A DNA stretch of 64,000 nt from Candidatus Brevundimonas colombiensis (GTDB taxonomy: Bacteria > Pseudomonadota > Alphaproteobacteria > Caulobacterales > Caulobacteraceae), in NCBI GenBank assembly GCA_029202665.1, contig CP119326.1, positions 2,790,001-2,854,000 of the forward strand. The letters run 5' to 3'. Shown piece after piece: positions 7,730 through 16,239 of the stretch; the first letter of the stretch is position 1; the number at the start of each line of letters is the position of its first letter. The position numbers and the translations under genes were made by a program. The notes beneath the pieces were generated by a model. That model was not told the origin of the DNA. It did no database searches and saw nothing but the letters and a program-made list of their open reading frames with translations.

Positions 7730-9148
7730 GTGAGCACCACGGATACCGCCTTCGCGCCAGCCGAAGCGCCTGAGAACGAAGACCACGCCGCCCTGGACGA
7801 GGACTATGTCCTCACCCCCTCATTCGTCGAGAAAGTCGTGGACGCCGCCGACGACGGCGACGGCATGCGGCTGCGTTCGCTGCTGGAAGACCTGCACCCC
7901 GCCGACGTCGCCGACCTGATGGGCTTTCTGACGGCCGAGCATCGCGCGGTCGTGGTGCTGTGGCTGCCGCCGGAACTGCTGGCCGAGACCCTGCCCGAAC
8001 TGGACGACGGCATCCGCGAGGAGGTGCTGGAGCGCGTGCCGCACGGAACCCTGGCCGAGGCGCTGCAGGAGTTGGACTCCGACGACGCCGCCGCCGTCGT
8101 GGAGGATCTGGAGGACGATCAGCGCGAGCGCGTTCTGGCCGCCATGCCCGAGGTCGACCGGGCCGCCATCGAAAGCAGCCTGGGCTATGCCGAGGAATCG
8201 GCCGGCCGCCTGATGCAGCGCGAGGTGATGGCCGCGCCCCAGTTCTGGAGCGTGGGCGACACCATCGACCACATCCGCAAACAGGGCGACGACCTGCCCG
8301 AGCTGTTCTTCGACATCTATGTGGTCGATCCGGTCAACCGGCCGGTCGGCGGCGTGCCCATCAGCGGCCTTCTGCGCGCCGCACGCGACGTGGCCCTGAC
8401 CGATCTGATGGAGCCGATCAACGCAATCGCCGTCGATCAGGACCAGGAAGAGGTCGCCTACATCTTCGAGAAATACCACCTGATCTCGGCGCCCGTCGTC
8501 GATGCGGGCGGGCGTCTGGTCGGTCAGATCACCGTCGATGACATCGTCAACATCATTCAGGAAGAGAACCGCGAGGACATCCTGCGTCTGGCCGGCGTCG
8601 CCGATGAGGACCGCGGTTCGTCCGTGGCCGAGATCGTTCGCGGCCGCGTGCCCTGGCTGGCCATCAACCTGGCGACGGCGGCTCTGGGCGCCAGCGTCAT
8701 CGGCCTGTTCGAGGCCACCATCCAGCAGATCGTGGCCCTGGCCGTCCTGATGCCCATCGTCTCGGCCATCGGCGGCAACGCCGGCACCCAGGCCCTGACC
8801 GTGACCGTGCGGGCGCTGGCGACGCGCGAGCTGAACTCGGCCAACGCCATGCGGACCTTCCTGCGCGAACTGGTCGTCGGCCTGGCCAACGGCCTGATCC
8901 TGGCGCCTCTGATCGGGATCGCGGCCGGTTTCTGGTTCCGCGACGAGGACTGGAAGATCGGCCTGGTCATCGGCGCGGCCATGATCCTGAACCTGCTGGT
9001 CGCGGCCTGTATCGGGGTTCTGACGCCCCTGACCCTGTCCAAGCTGAAGTTCGACCCCGCCGTGTCGTCCGCCGTCTTTGTGACGGCGACCACCGACTTC
9101 TTCGGCTTCCTGATCTTCCTTGGTCTGGCCACACTGGTCCTGCTCTAG
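7730..9148 (+). CDS. mgtE: Magnesium transporter MgtE
   Basis: 472 residues. Layout is typical of MgtE: an acidic helical N domain (residues ~30-150, with ADVADLMGFL and LDSDDAAAVVEDL), a CBS pair (~160-275) and a membrane domain from ~290 containing PIVSAIGGNAGTQAL, the conserved pore segment. The dimeric channel admits Mg2+ and is gated by Mg2+ bound to the cytosolic domains. GTG start at 7730 preceded by AAGGAAGG. It lies 65 bp after tRNA-Leu. Confidence 0.95.
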   Translation: MSTTDTAFAPAEAPENEDHAALDEDYVLTPSFVEKVVDAADDGDGMRLRSLLEDLHPADVADLMGFLTAEHRAVVVLWLPPELLAETLPELDDGIREEVLERVPHGTLAEALQELDSDDAAAVVEDLEDDQRERVLAAMPEVDRAAIESSLGYAEESAGRLMQREVMAAPQFWSVGDTIDHIRKQGDDLPELFFDIYVVDPVNRPVGGVPISGLLRAARDVALTDLMEPINAIAVDQDQEEVAYIFEKYHLISAPVVDAGGRLVGQITVDDIVNIIQEENREDILRLAGVADEDRGSSVAEIVRGRVPWLAINLATAALGASVIGLFEATIQQIVALAVLMPIVSAIGGNAGTQALTVTVRALATRELNSANAMRTFLRELVVGLANGLILAPLIGIAAGFWFRDEDWKIGLVIGAAMILNLLVAACIGVLTPLTLSKLKFDPAVSSAVFVTATTDFFGFLIFLGLATLVLL

Positions 9149-9229
9149 ACGCGACGCGAACCGGCGTCCGGCGCGGCCCTTGCTGGGAACGGCGCGAACG
9201 CCACCCGCCTGTCTTTAATTGGGTCACCT

Positions 9230-10339
9230 GTGTCCGACGTCCTAGCCAAACCGACCAGGGTCTCCCGCGAGGGGGTCCTTCTGATCAAGAGCTTCGAAGG
9301 TTTCCGCCATCGCGCCGGATTGCGCAGCGACGGCCGCTGGGTCATCGGCTATGGCCACACCCGGTCCGCCAGAGAGGGCGCCACGGTGTCCGAGGCCGAG
9401 GCCGAGTTGCTGATGCAGTATGACCTGCTGCCGGTGGTCAAGGCTGTGGTCGATCATGTGAAGGTTCCGCTGAACCAGCATCAGTTCGACGCCCTGGCCA
9501 GCTTCGCCTTTTCCATCGGGGCCGAACGTTTCGCCTCCTCCGATGTGGTCGCCCAGTTGAACGCGGGTTCAGCCCGGCAGGCCGCCGCCACGATGAGCGC
9601 CTGGGCCGACGAGGCCGCCGCCGAAAAGCCCACCCGCCGCCGTTCGGCCGAACACGCTCTATTCAACGCCGCGCCGGGTGCGCCCGTGACCCTGGCCGAC
9701 CTGCTGGCCGCGCCCCTGCCGTCTCCTTTCGAGACGCCCCAGACCGCCCTGCCCGCCGTCGACGGCGCCCTGGACGAGGCCGTCGCCCCCTTCCCCGTCG
9801 CCGAGGCGACCCATGCCGCCAAGACGGTCGGCCCCCTCGCCGATGTCGCGCCGCTGGCGAGCCAAGCGGTCGAGACCGTTCCGATCGTCGCCGCGAACGA
9901 TGCGCATGAGCCGCTGGTCGGAGCGCCGACCAAGACCGCACCCGCCGAGTACGCGCCCGCCGAGGCTTCCAGCGTCGTCCTGACAGCGCCGGGTCTGGCC
10001 ACGCAGAGTCTGGCCGCGCCGGTTCAGGCCGATCCCGCCCTGACGGCTCTCGACCCCGACTTCACCCCGCCCGACCAGGCGTTGGGCGTTCGCGACACCC
10101 TGGCCCGCGCCAAGGCGTCGCGGCGGGCTGGCCTGGGCGAACTGGTCACCTTCCTGGCCATGGGCGCATTGGGCATGGTGTCGCTGGGGGTCGCCGCCGC
10201 CGCCTTTCAGCGCGCTTCGGCGACGCGCAGCGGCGACACGGCGACGGTGGCCTGGGTTCTGGCCTTGATCGCGGTCGCCTGCATCGGCGTCTCGGCCTAC
10301 AACCTCTATCGTCGGTGGGGCCGTCCCGACCGCGGCTGA
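9230..10339 (+). CDS. GH24 lysozyme-domain protein with C-terminal membrane anchor
   Basis: 369 residues. Residues ~10-150 match the phage-type lysozyme (GH24) fold: LIKSFEGFR with the catalytic Glu23, then WVIGYGHT (Thr44). The middle is an Ala/Pro/Val-rich linker. The C-terminus has two hydrophobic helices (about residues 300-360). There is no N-terminal signal, so the topology would place the lysozyme domain on one side of a C-terminally anchored protein. Such proteins could remodel peptidoglycan; a domesticated endolysin is another reading. GTG start, no strong ribosome site. Confidence 0.7.
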   Translation: MSDVLAKPTRVSREGVLLIKSFEGFRHRAGLRSDGRWVIGYGHTRSAREGATVSEAEAELLMQYDLLPVVKAVVDHVKVPLNQHQFDALASFAFSIGAERFASSDVVAQLNAGSARQAAATMSAWADEAAAEKPTRRRSAEHALFNAAPGAPVTLADLLAAPLPSPFETPQTALPAVDGALDEAVAPFPVAEATHAAKTVGPLADVAPLASQAVETVPIVAANDAHEPLVGAPTKTAPAEYAPAEASSVVLTAPGLATQSLAAPVQADPALTALDPDFTPPDQALGVRDTLARAKASRRAGLGELVTFLAMGALGMVSLGVAAAAFQRASATRSGDTATVAWVLALIAVACIGVSAYNLYRRWGRPDRG

Positions 10340-10382
10340 CGACGCTTGGCGAAGACCCGTGCGCGATGCTACCTCTTTGAGC

Positions 10383-11552
10383 ATGAGCATTCCCTTCGCG
10401 CCCCAATCCATGGAATTCGGCCTTGGCGAGAACGCCGACGCCATTCGCGACACGACCGCCCGCTGGGCCGCCGATCGCCTGGCCCCTCTGGCGGCCGAGA
10501 TCGACGAAAAGAACGAATTCAGGCGCGAGCTGTGGCCCGAGATGGGCGACCTGGGCCTGCACGGCATCACCGTCGAGGAAGAGTTCGGCGGCCTGGGCCT
10601 GGGCTATCTGGAACATGTCGTGGCGATGGAGGAGGTTTCCCGCGCCTCCGCCTCCATCGGCCTCAGCTACGGGGCCCACTCCAACCTGTGCGTCAACCAG
10701 ATTCGTCGCTGGGGCACGCCCGAGCAAAAGCAGAAATATCTGCCCAGGCTGATCAGCGGCGAACACGTCGGTTCCCTGGCCATGTCCGAGGCCGGTTCGG
10801 GTTCGGACGTCATGTCCATGCGCACCCGCGCCGACCGTAAGGGCGACCGCTACGTCCTGAACGGGACCAAGTTCTGGATCACCAACGCCCCCCACGCCGA
10901 CACACTGGTCGTTTACGCCAAGACCGATCCCGACGCGGGATCAAGGGGTTGCACCGCCTTCCTGATCGAAAAGGGCATGAAGGGTTTCAGCGTCTCCAAG
11001 AAGCTGGACAAGATGGGCATGCGCGGCTCCGACACCGCCGAACTGGTGTTCGAGGACTGCGAGGTGCCGGAGGAAAACATCATGGGTCCGCTGGGCGGCG
11101 GCGCCGGCGTGCTGATGAGCGGCCTGGACTATGAACGCGCGGTCCTGTCCGCCGGTCCCCTGGGCATCATGCAGGCCGCGCTGGACGTGGTCCTGCCCTA
11201 TGTTCGCGACCGCAAGCAGTTCGGCAAGCCGATCGGTTCGTTCCAACTGATGCAGGCCAAGGTCGCCGACATGTATGTCGCCCTGAACAGCGCCCGCGCC
11301 TATGTCTATGCCGTCGCGCGCGCCTGCGATCAGGGCAAGACCACCCGCTACGACGCGGCGGGCGCCATTCTGCTGGCGTCGGAAAACGCCGTGAAGGTGT
11401 CGCTGGAAGCCGTCCAGGCGCTGGGCGGCGCGGGCTACACCCGGGAATGGCCGGTCGAGCGTCTGGTTCGCGACGCCAAACTCTATGACATCGGCGCCGG
11501 CACCAATGAGATCAGGCGTTTCCTGATCGGGCGGGAACTGCTGGGCGGCTGA
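10383..11552 (+). CDS. Isovaleryl-CoA dehydrogenase (acyl-CoA dehydrogenase family)
   Basis: 389 residues of a full-length FAD-dependent acyl-CoA dehydrogenase. SEAGSGSDVMSM and FWITNAPHADTLVVYAKT are the substrate/FAD signatures. SGLDYERAVLSAGPLGIMQ contains the Glu in the position used as catalytic base by isovaleryl-CoA dehydrogenases, rather than the C-terminal Glu of medium-chain enzymes; this favours a role in leucine breakdown. The end GAGTNEIRRFLIGREL is also typical. ATG 10383 chosen over an upstream ATG by family start. The carboxylase genes usually nearby are not in the window. Confidence 0.85.
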   Translation: MSIPFAPQSMEFGLGENADAIRDTTARWAADRLAPLAAEIDEKNEFRRELWPEMGDLGLHGITVEEEFGGLGLGYLEHVVAMEEVSRASASIGLSYGAHSNLCVNQIRRWGTPEQKQKYLPRLISGEHVGSLAMSEAGSGSDVMSMRTRADRKGDRYVLNGTKFWITNAPHADTLVVYAKTDPDAGSRGCTAFLIEKGMKGFSVSKKLDKMGMRGSDTAELVFEDCEVPEENIMGPLGGGAGVLMSGLDYERAVLSAGPLGIMQAALDVVLPYVRDRKQFGKPIGSFQLMQAKVADMYVALNSARAYVYAVARACDQGKTTRYDAAGAILLASENAVKVSLEAVQALGGAGYTREWPVERLVRDAKLYDIGAGTNEIRRFLIGRELLGG

Positions 11553-11581
11553 CGGCTTGTCTCCGTCAGAGGAGACATCCG

Positions 11582-11770
11582 ATGCCCGCAAAATCCGCCG
11601 CCCAGCAAAAGGCCGCCGGCGCCGCCCTGTCGGCCAAGCGCGGCGACACGCCCAAATCCAAGTTGAAAGGCGCGTCCAGATCGATGGTCGAGAGCATGAC
11701 CGAAGATCAGCTGGAGGATCTGGCGCAAACGAAGCGCAAGGGCAAACCCGATCACGTTGCGGAAAAATAG
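11582..11770 (+). CDS. DUF3008 family small basic protein
   Basis: 62 residues, starts MPAKSAAQQKAAGAALSAKR and ends KRKGKPDHVAEK, as in the DUF3008 family of short lysine-rich proteins of unknown role. The core SMTEDQLEDLA is probably a single helix. GAGGAGAC-like sequence precedes the ATG. It follows the acyl-CoA dehydrogenase by 29 bp and may be read through with it. Confidence 0.75.
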   Translation: MPAKSAAQQKAAGAALSAKRGDTPKSKLKGASRSMVESMTEDQLEDLAQTKRKGKPDHVAEK

Positions 11771-11837
11771 TCGCATTTCGTGATTATTCCGTCGTCGCCC
11801 CCTGCTGTAGGTGGCGTGGAAACCGTTGCGCGCCTAG

Positions 11838-12509
11838 ATGGCTCGAACCTTCAGCCGAGCGCCGTTCTTGATGCCCGTCCCACCGCCTGAAAACGACGAC
11901 CTGCGGCGGTTCTCCGACGTCTTGGAGGAAATCGGCGAAAGCGCCGATCCCAAGCTGAAGCTGGAAGAACTGGTCGCCGCCTTCGGCGAGCGCGGCTTCG
12001 GGGCCATGATCCTGATTCTGTCCATGCTGGCCCTGCTGCCCTGGCCGCCGGGCGGCAAGGCGGTGTTCGCCGTGCCGATCATCCTGATGTCTCTGGAACT
12101 GGCGTTTCAGCGCGACGCCATCTGGCTGCCCCGCTGGGCCCTGAACGCCTCGATCAGCCGCCCGGCCTATCGCGCCGGGGTGTCGCGGATCATGAAGGCG
12201 GTGCGCTATGTCGAGAACCTGACCCGGCCGCGCCTGCCCTTCCTGACGGGCGAGATCGCCGACACGGTGACGGGTCTGGTCTGTGTCCTTCTGGCCCTGA
12301 TCATGGCCCTGCCCATCCCGTTCGGAGACGCCCTGCCCGGCATCGCCCTGGTCTTCTTCGCTCTGGGCATGATGCAGCGCGACGGCATCGCCATCCTGAT
12401 CGGGGCGGTCTTCACCGGGGCCTGCGGCTTCTATCTGTTCCTGATCTGGCGCACGGTGATCGAAGTCGCCCACCATGCGGCGAGTTGGATGGCCCAGATT
12501 TTTCACTGA
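11838..12509 (+). CDS. ExoD family exopolysaccharide-related membrane protein
   Basis: 223 residues. N-terminal cytosolic helix region (DDLRRFSDVLEEIGE) then about four to five hydrophobic segments, including ILILSMLALLPWPPGGK and the PFGDALPGIALVFFALGMMQRDG signature of ExoD. The rhizobial prototype affects exopolysaccharide and alkali tolerance; its molecular activity is unknown. Start is either ATG 11838 or the internal ATG at 11871 (MPVPPPEND), which is nearer to the family start. Confidence 0.8.
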   Translation: MARTFSRAPFLMPVPPPENDDLRRFSDVLEEIGESADPKLKLEELVAAFGERGFGAMILILSMLALLPWPPGGKAVFAVPIILMSLELAFQRDAIWLPRWALNASISRPAYRAGVSRIMKAVRYVENLTRPRLPFLTGEIADTVTGLVCVLLALIMALPIPFGDALPGIALVFFALGMMQRDGIAILIGAVFTGACGFYLFLIWRTVIEVAHHAASWMAQIFH

Positions 12510-12530
12510 TCGGCTTGCAGCGACGGCCAA

Positions 12531-12564
12531 GCAAAAGGGCCGCCGGATCGCTCCGACGGCCCTT
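12531..12564 (-). terminator. Strong terminator of the short minus-strand transcript
   Basis: A 13-bp stem (12552-12564 with 12535-12547, one G-U pair) with a 4-nt loop, followed on the minus strand by TTTTGC. It also lies just past exoD, so it may stop plus-strand transcription too, though the plus-strand tail is poorer in T. Confidence 0.85.
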
Positions 12565-12611
12565 CATTGCCTGATCGCTGACGATCAGGCCGCAAAACCA
12601 GTCTGAAAGGA

Positions 12612-12677
12612 TCAGACCAGGGCCTTACCGAGGCCCAGGCTCGCGGCCGTCGCTCGCGATTGATGACAATGAGACAC
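12612..12677 (-). CDS. Putative 21-residue peptide with extreme Shine-Dalgarno
   Basis: GTG at 12677, one base after the 14-nt anti-16S sequence, opens a 21-codon frame beginning (M)SHCHQSRATAASLGLGKALV and ending in TGA at 12612-12614. The peptide is too short for family assignment; it contains His-Cys-His near the start and no membrane segment. The stop falls inside the 12601-12617 hairpin. It could be a real microprotein, a leader peptide whose translation controls folding of the RNA, or a ribosome-titrating decoy. Confidence 0.4.
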   Translation of the reverse strand: MSHCHQSRATAASLGLGKALV

Positions 12678-12776
12678 TGGATCACCTCCTTTCGACTGTT
12701 GAACAGGGAGGTCGAACCTAAGCCTCATCAACGCCTTGCGCCAAGAGGCTTCGCGTTTTCGTGAAGTCTGCGCCTG

Positions 12777-13139
12777 TCAGGCGGCCTGTGCGGCGCCCGA
12801 CAGCCCCTGCATCATCATCCGGTTGATGTCGATCAGGTCCTGAAACGTCTCTTCGCCCCGCATCACCGCCGAGGAATGGCGATTGACGAAAAGGCTCAGC
12901 GAGATGATCTGCGCTCGCAAAGGGTTGGCCAGCGCATTGGCCGGGTCGCTGCAGTCGCCCGCCAGGGTCGACCACAGGCGCCGGTTCCAATCCAGCGCGT
13001 CGATGCGCCCGCCGATATCCGACGGATCAAGCGTGGAGGCGTGGACCAGCGCGCGCGTGACCTGGCCGAACAGGCGGTACTCCAGATCGCGCGGGCTTTC
13101 AGCCCTGGCCGTCGCCGCTGTGTAGGCCTGAAGCGACAT
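12777..13139 (-). CDS. flaF: Flagellar biosynthesis regulator FlaF
   Basis: 120 residues: MSLQAYTAATARAESPRDLEYRLF, then LWSTLAGDCSDPANALPNP-like core and FVNRHSSAVMRGEE. In Caulobacter FlaF is needed for flagellin synthesis or secretion and works against FlbT. Its start overlaps the 3' end of flbT by 41 nt, so the two are translationally coupled. Confidence 0.93.
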   Translation of the reverse strand: MSLQAYTAATARAESPRDLEYRLFGQVTRALVHASTLDPSDIGGRIDALDWNRRLWSTLAGDCSDPANALANPLRAQIISLSLFVNRHSSAVMRGEETFQDLIDINRMMMQGLSGAAQAA

Positions 13140-13521
13140 TCAGCACTCTCTCTTCGTATTCGACAATCTTACGCGCCGACATCAGGGCCTTGTAGTACTC
13201 GCGCGCCAGCACATGCCGCGATGCGGCGACGCATTCCGCCAGGATGTCAGGGTTCTGCGTCGCCCCCATGAATTCGGTGATCCGAAGCGCCAGTTCGTCG
13301 TAGAATTTGGCCGCCGCGCTCTCGTCCAGATACATCATCATGATTGGAAAATAGATGCGGCGTCCGGGCGTGGTGACATCCTCGGCCTGCATGATGTCCT
13401 TTTCCCGCAGGACGCTGGCGCGGTTCTGCAGGATCAGCACGCCCCGGCGATCGCCGTTCTGGACCACGGCGCCGTTCAGGACGAATTTTTCGCCGGGCTT
13501 CAGCGACAGCTTCAGGGCCAT
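13099..13521 (-). CDS. flbT: Flagellin mRNA regulator FlbT
   Basis: 140 residues: MALKLSLKPGEKFVLNGAVV, then LILQNRASVLREKDIM and RIYFPIMMMYLD. FlbT acts post-transcriptionally on flagellin mRNA when the hook is incomplete. ATG 13521 gives the usual N-terminus; an upstream ATG at 13551 would add ten unrelated residues. Flagellin genes, which usually neighbour this pair, are not in the window. Confidence 0.94.
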   Translation of the reverse strand: MALKLSLKPGEKFVLNGAVVQNGDRRGVLILQNRASVLREKDIMQAEDVTTPGRRIYFPIMMMYLDESAAAKFYDELALRITEFMGATQNPDILAECVAASRHVLAREYYKALMSARKIVEYEERVLNVASGLHSGDGQG

Positions 13522-13666
13522 TGAGGATCGAACTCCAGCCAGCCATCCCATGGACAGGCTTTATCGGCGCCATCTAACCCGGCATCGGTTAACCATCCCT
13601 TGTCCGCCGCCCGTCGGGGAACAGGTTTCGCCGACGCCGCGTTTGCCTGTGACACAGGAGGCGACC

Positions 13667-14110
13667 ATGCCGGACAACGATTATCAGGACGACCAGGAAC
13701 AGTCGGAAACCTTCGACGAAACCCACCTGGACGACGAAGGCGAAGGCGATTTCCTGCTCGACGAGGCCGATCAGGTTCTGGACGTCACCCAGGCCGAGGG
13801 CGACGCCGACGAGGATGATTTCGATCCCGACGCCGAGGTCGATCTGGATGACCAGCTCGCGCTGGACGGCATAGAACGCGAGGCCGACGCCCTGTTAGGC
13901 GTGGATGGTGAGAACCGCAGCCAACTGGACGCCGATGGAGAACCGACGTCCGCCCCCGACGAGGTCGAACTGGTCTATTCCGGCCTGATGGAGAACGAAC
14001 GCGGCGCCCAGGCCAGCGCCGCCCATTGGGAAGCCAAACGTCTGTCCGACGACGACATCTCCGACCTGGGCTACGGCCCGGACGGCGATCAGGACAGCCC
14101 CGCCGTCTAA
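13667..14110 (+). CDS. Hypothetical acidic protein
   Basis: 147 residues, extremely acidic: the first two thirds are dominated by Asp, Glu and Gln (for example EGEGDFLLDEADQVLD). The C-terminal part (VELVYSGLMENERGAQASAAHWEAKRLSDDDI) looks better ordered. I recognise no domain. ATG 13667 is preceded by ACAGGAGG, a strong ribosome site, and the next small gene follows after 18 bp, so they are likely one operon. Confidence 0.7.
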   Translation: MPDNDYQDDQEQSETFDETHLDDEGEGDFLLDEADQVLDVTQAEGDADEDDFDPDAEVDLDDQLALDGIEREADALLGVDGENRSQLDADGEPTSAPDEVELVYSGLMENERGAQASAAHWEAKRLSDDDISDLGYGPDGDQDSPAV

Positions 14111-14128
14111 TCCAGAGAGGATCACGCC

Positions 14129-14323
14129 ATGGATCATGAAAAAGCCCGCAATGACGCCCTGACCGACGCTCCCCACGCCAGGCGTTCGGACGACAAGGTC
14201 GAAAAGCCCGATCAGCTCGACAAGATCGATAAATCGGAGAGCCGTCAGGAAGCCCTGGTGGACGAGGGTCTGGAAGAGACATTCCCCGCCAGCGATCCCG
14301 TCTCGGCCAAACGCATCACCTGA
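14129..14323 (+). CDS. Small conserved hypothetical protein with ETFPASDP motif
   Basis: 64 residues, charged and hydrophilic. It ends LEETFPASDPVSAKRIT; the (E)xFPASDPxS ending recurs in many small alphaproteobacterial proteins of unknown function. ATG has GAGAGGA upstream. A hairpin with terminator features follows at 14353-14384. Confidence 0.65.
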   Translation: MDHEKARNDALTDAPHARRSDDKVEKPDQLDKIDKSESRQEALVDEGLEETFPASDPVSAKRIT

Positions 14324-14352
14324 TCGCTGTTCACGCCGATTGTGATACGCTA

Positions 14353-14384
14353 CCCACTCCGTGGAAACACGGAGTGGGTTTTTC
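14353..14384 (+). promoter_or_regulatory. Hairpin with U-tract abutting the MoxR start codon
   Basis: An 11-bp perfect stem (cccactccgtg at 14353-14363, cacggagtggg at 14368-14378) with a GAAA loop is followed by TTTTTC and then directly by the ATG at 14385. It has every feature of a rho-independent terminator for the upstream small gene, but its 3' arm also contains the only GGAG (14371-14374) that could serve as ribosome site for the ATPase gene. Confidence 0.8.
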
Positions 14385-15245
14385 ATGAGCCGTTTCGAAG
14401 GCACCGATCGCTATATCGCCACCGACGACCTGAAGGTGGCGGTCAACGCCGCCGTGGCGCTGGAGCGGCCCCTGCTGATCAAGGGCGAACCCGGCACGGG
14501 CAAGACGGTTCTGGCCTACGAGATCGCCAAGGCCTTCGACGCCCCCCTGATCACCTGGCACGTCAAGTCCACGACCAAGGCCCACAACGGCCTTTACGAA
14601 TACGACGCCGTCAGTCGCCTGCGCGACAGCCAGCTGGGTGAGGAACGGGTCCACGACGTCCGAAACTATCTGAAGAAGGGCAAGTTGTGGGAGGCCTTCA
14701 CCGCCCCCGCGCGCCCCGTCCTGCTGATCGACGAGATCGACAAGGCCGACATCGAGTTCCCGAACGACCTGCTCCAGGAACTGGATCGGATGGAGTTCTA
14801 CGTCCAGGAAACCGACGAGACGATCCGCGCCGATGTGCGCCCCATCGTCATCATCACCTCGAACAACGAAAAGGAGCTGCCCGACGCCTTCCTGCGCCGC
14901 TGCTTCTTCCACTTCATCCGCTTCCCCGACGCGGACACCCTGTCGGCCATCGTCGACGTCCACTTCCCCGGCATCAAGCCGCGCCTGGTGTCCGAGGCGT
15001 TGAAGACCTTCTACGAGATCCGCGACACGCCGGGCCTGAAGAAGAAGCCGTCCACCTCCGAACTGCTGGACTGGCTGAAACTGCTGCTGGTCGAAGACAT
15101 CGACGCCGAAACGCTCAGGGAAAAGACGCCCAATCGCCTGATCCCGCCCCTGCACGGCGCCCTTCTGAAAAACGAGCAGGACGTGCATCTGTTCGAGCGA
15201 CTGGCCTTCCTGAACCGCCGCGAAGGCGCGCGTCCCGGCGGCTGA
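14385..15245 (+). CDS. MoxR-type AAA+ ATPase
   Basis: 286 residues. Walker A GEPGTGKT (about residues 42-49), Walker B LLIDEIDKAD, sensor 1 ITSNNEKELPDAF and arginine finger region LRRCFFHFIRFP. MoxR ATPases act as chaperones that activate or insert cofactors in partner proteins, usually with a VWA-domain protein coded next door. No VWA gene follows here; the next gene is a lipoprotein. ATG 14385 matches the family start. Confidence 0.88.
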   Translation: MSRFEGTDRYIATDDLKVAVNAAVALERPLLIKGEPGTGKTVLAYEIAKAFDAPLITWHVKSTTKAHNGLYEYDAVSRLRDSQLGEERVHDVRNYLKKGKLWEAFTAPARPVLLIDEIDKADIEFPNDLLQELDRMEFYVQETDETIRADVRPIVIITSNNEKELPDAFLRRCFFHFIRFPDADTLSAIVDVHFPGIKPRLVSEALKTFYEIRDTPGLKKKPSTSELLDWLKLLLVEDIDAETLREKTPNRLIPPLHGALLKNEQDVHLFERLAFLNRREGARPGG

Positions 15246-15318
15246 AGCCCGCCTTACCGCGATTTCACTGGAACGCCCGACTGCGGCGCGCAGAATAGGG
15301 ACCAAGAGAGGTTCGACC

Positions 15319-16122
15319 ATGCGCCATGTTCTGATTTGCCTTGCTCTCGCGACCAGCCTGTCCGCCTGCGACGGCGAGAACTCGGTGCGGATCACCACCA
15401 CCCAGTCCAGCGACGATCAGGCCGATGGCGTTCTGAAGGTGATCGACACCCTGCAATGCCCCGACAGCCTGGGGGTCCTGACGCGCAAGGGACTGGCGGC
15501 CGCCGGCGGCGCCAACTGCATCTATGGCGGACCCAAGGGGTCGGATGTGGTCCTGCATCTGGTTCGGCTGGACGGCCGCTCGGTGGATGACGTCCTGCGC
15601 GATTTCGAGGCCCGGGTCAGCGCCGACCTGCCCAAGGCCTCGGCCCGTCTGGCGCCCTCGCCCGCCGCCGCGACCGCCCCAACCGCCGCCGCGAACGGCG
15701 AGCAGACCGCCTCGGTCCAGGCGCCCGGCGTCGACATCCAGACCCGCGGCGAGGACGCCTCGGTCCGCCTGCCCGGCCTGCGGATCGAAACCCAGGGCGA
15801 CAACGCCAGCGTCCGCATCGGCGGCATCAACATTCAGTCCAAGGACGGCCAGAACACCCGCACCGAAACCTCGACGGTCAGTGTGGATTCCGCCGACAAG
15901 TCGACGCGTGTTCGCACCCGCGCGCCCGGCGCGGCGACGCGCATGACCTATATCCTGTCCGACGACCAGTCCGCAGACGCGGGCTGGCGCCGTGTCGGCT
16001 TCGAGGCGCGCGGTCCTTCCGGCGGCCCTATCGTCATCGCCGTGGTTCGATCCAAGGACCGTCGCGACGGCGGGGTGTTCGACGACGCCCGCGATCTGGT
16101 CACATTGAACGTCGGCCGCTGA
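15319..16122 (+). CDS. Hypothetical lipoprotein
   Basis: 267 residues with a lipoprotein signal (ICLALATSLSACDG; Cys17 in the lipobox). It has a globular N-terminal part with two Cys (QCPDS, NCIYG), an Ala/Pro linker, then a segment of repeated short strands (SVQAPGVDIQTRGEDASVRLPGLRIETQGDNASVRIGG, here split by positions 134-180) resembling a beta-solenoid or adhesin-like stack, and a C-terminal domain. AGAGAGG precedes the ATG. Family not recognised. Confidence 0.65.
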   Translation: MRHVLICLALATSLSACDGENSVRITTTQSSDDQADGVLKVIDTLQCPDSLGVLTRKGLAAAGGANCIYGGPKGSDVVLHLVRLDGRSVDDVLRDFEARVSADLPKASARLAPSPAAATAPTAAANGEQTASVQAPGVDIQTRGEDASVRLPGLRIETQGDNASVRIGGINIQSKDGQNTRTETSTVSVDSADKSTRVRTRAPGAATRMTYILSDDQSADAGWRRVGFEARGPSGGPIVIAVVRSKDRRDGGVFDDARDLVTLNVGR

Positions 16123-16239
16123 CGCCGCCCGAAAGCGGGACGGTTGCGTGGGATAGTTGGGCCGTATCGTGGGGCGACGCTTGATCCCGGCGCGTCTTTG
16201 CGCCACCTGACCGTCCCGTAAGCGATCAGGACACGTCCC

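Larger units (their letters stand above)
12530..12692 (-). ncRNA. Putative structured short transcript (sRNA or leader) with perfect anti-16S site
   Basis: Read on the minus strand this interval starts with AAAGGAGGTGATCC (12692-12679), a 14-nt exact complement of the 16S rRNA 3' end, then a 21-codon frame, three small hairpins (12620-12636, 12601-12617, 12570-12589) and a strong terminator (12535-12564). No larger gene uses this stretch. The arrangement suggests an independent short RNA, translated or ribosome-binding. Promoter not identified. Confidence 0.55.

Noticed and set aside
9230..10339. Reading the lysozyme-domain gene as part of a prophage
   Set aside because: No holin, terminase or tail genes are near; neighbours are mgtE and an acyl-CoA dehydrogenase, and composition is like the chromosome.
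12503..12685. 60-codon minus-strand frame overlapping the short transcript
   Set aside because: It runs through the terminator and is Arg/Pro-rich; the GTG frame at 12677 fits the Shine-Dalgarno spacing better.
12676..12692. Plus-strand match to the 3' end of 16S rRNA (GGATCACCTCCTTT)
   Set aside because: The sequence before it does not contain the conserved helix 45 of 16S rRNA, so it is not an rRNA fragment. It is better read as a minus-strand ribosome-binding site.
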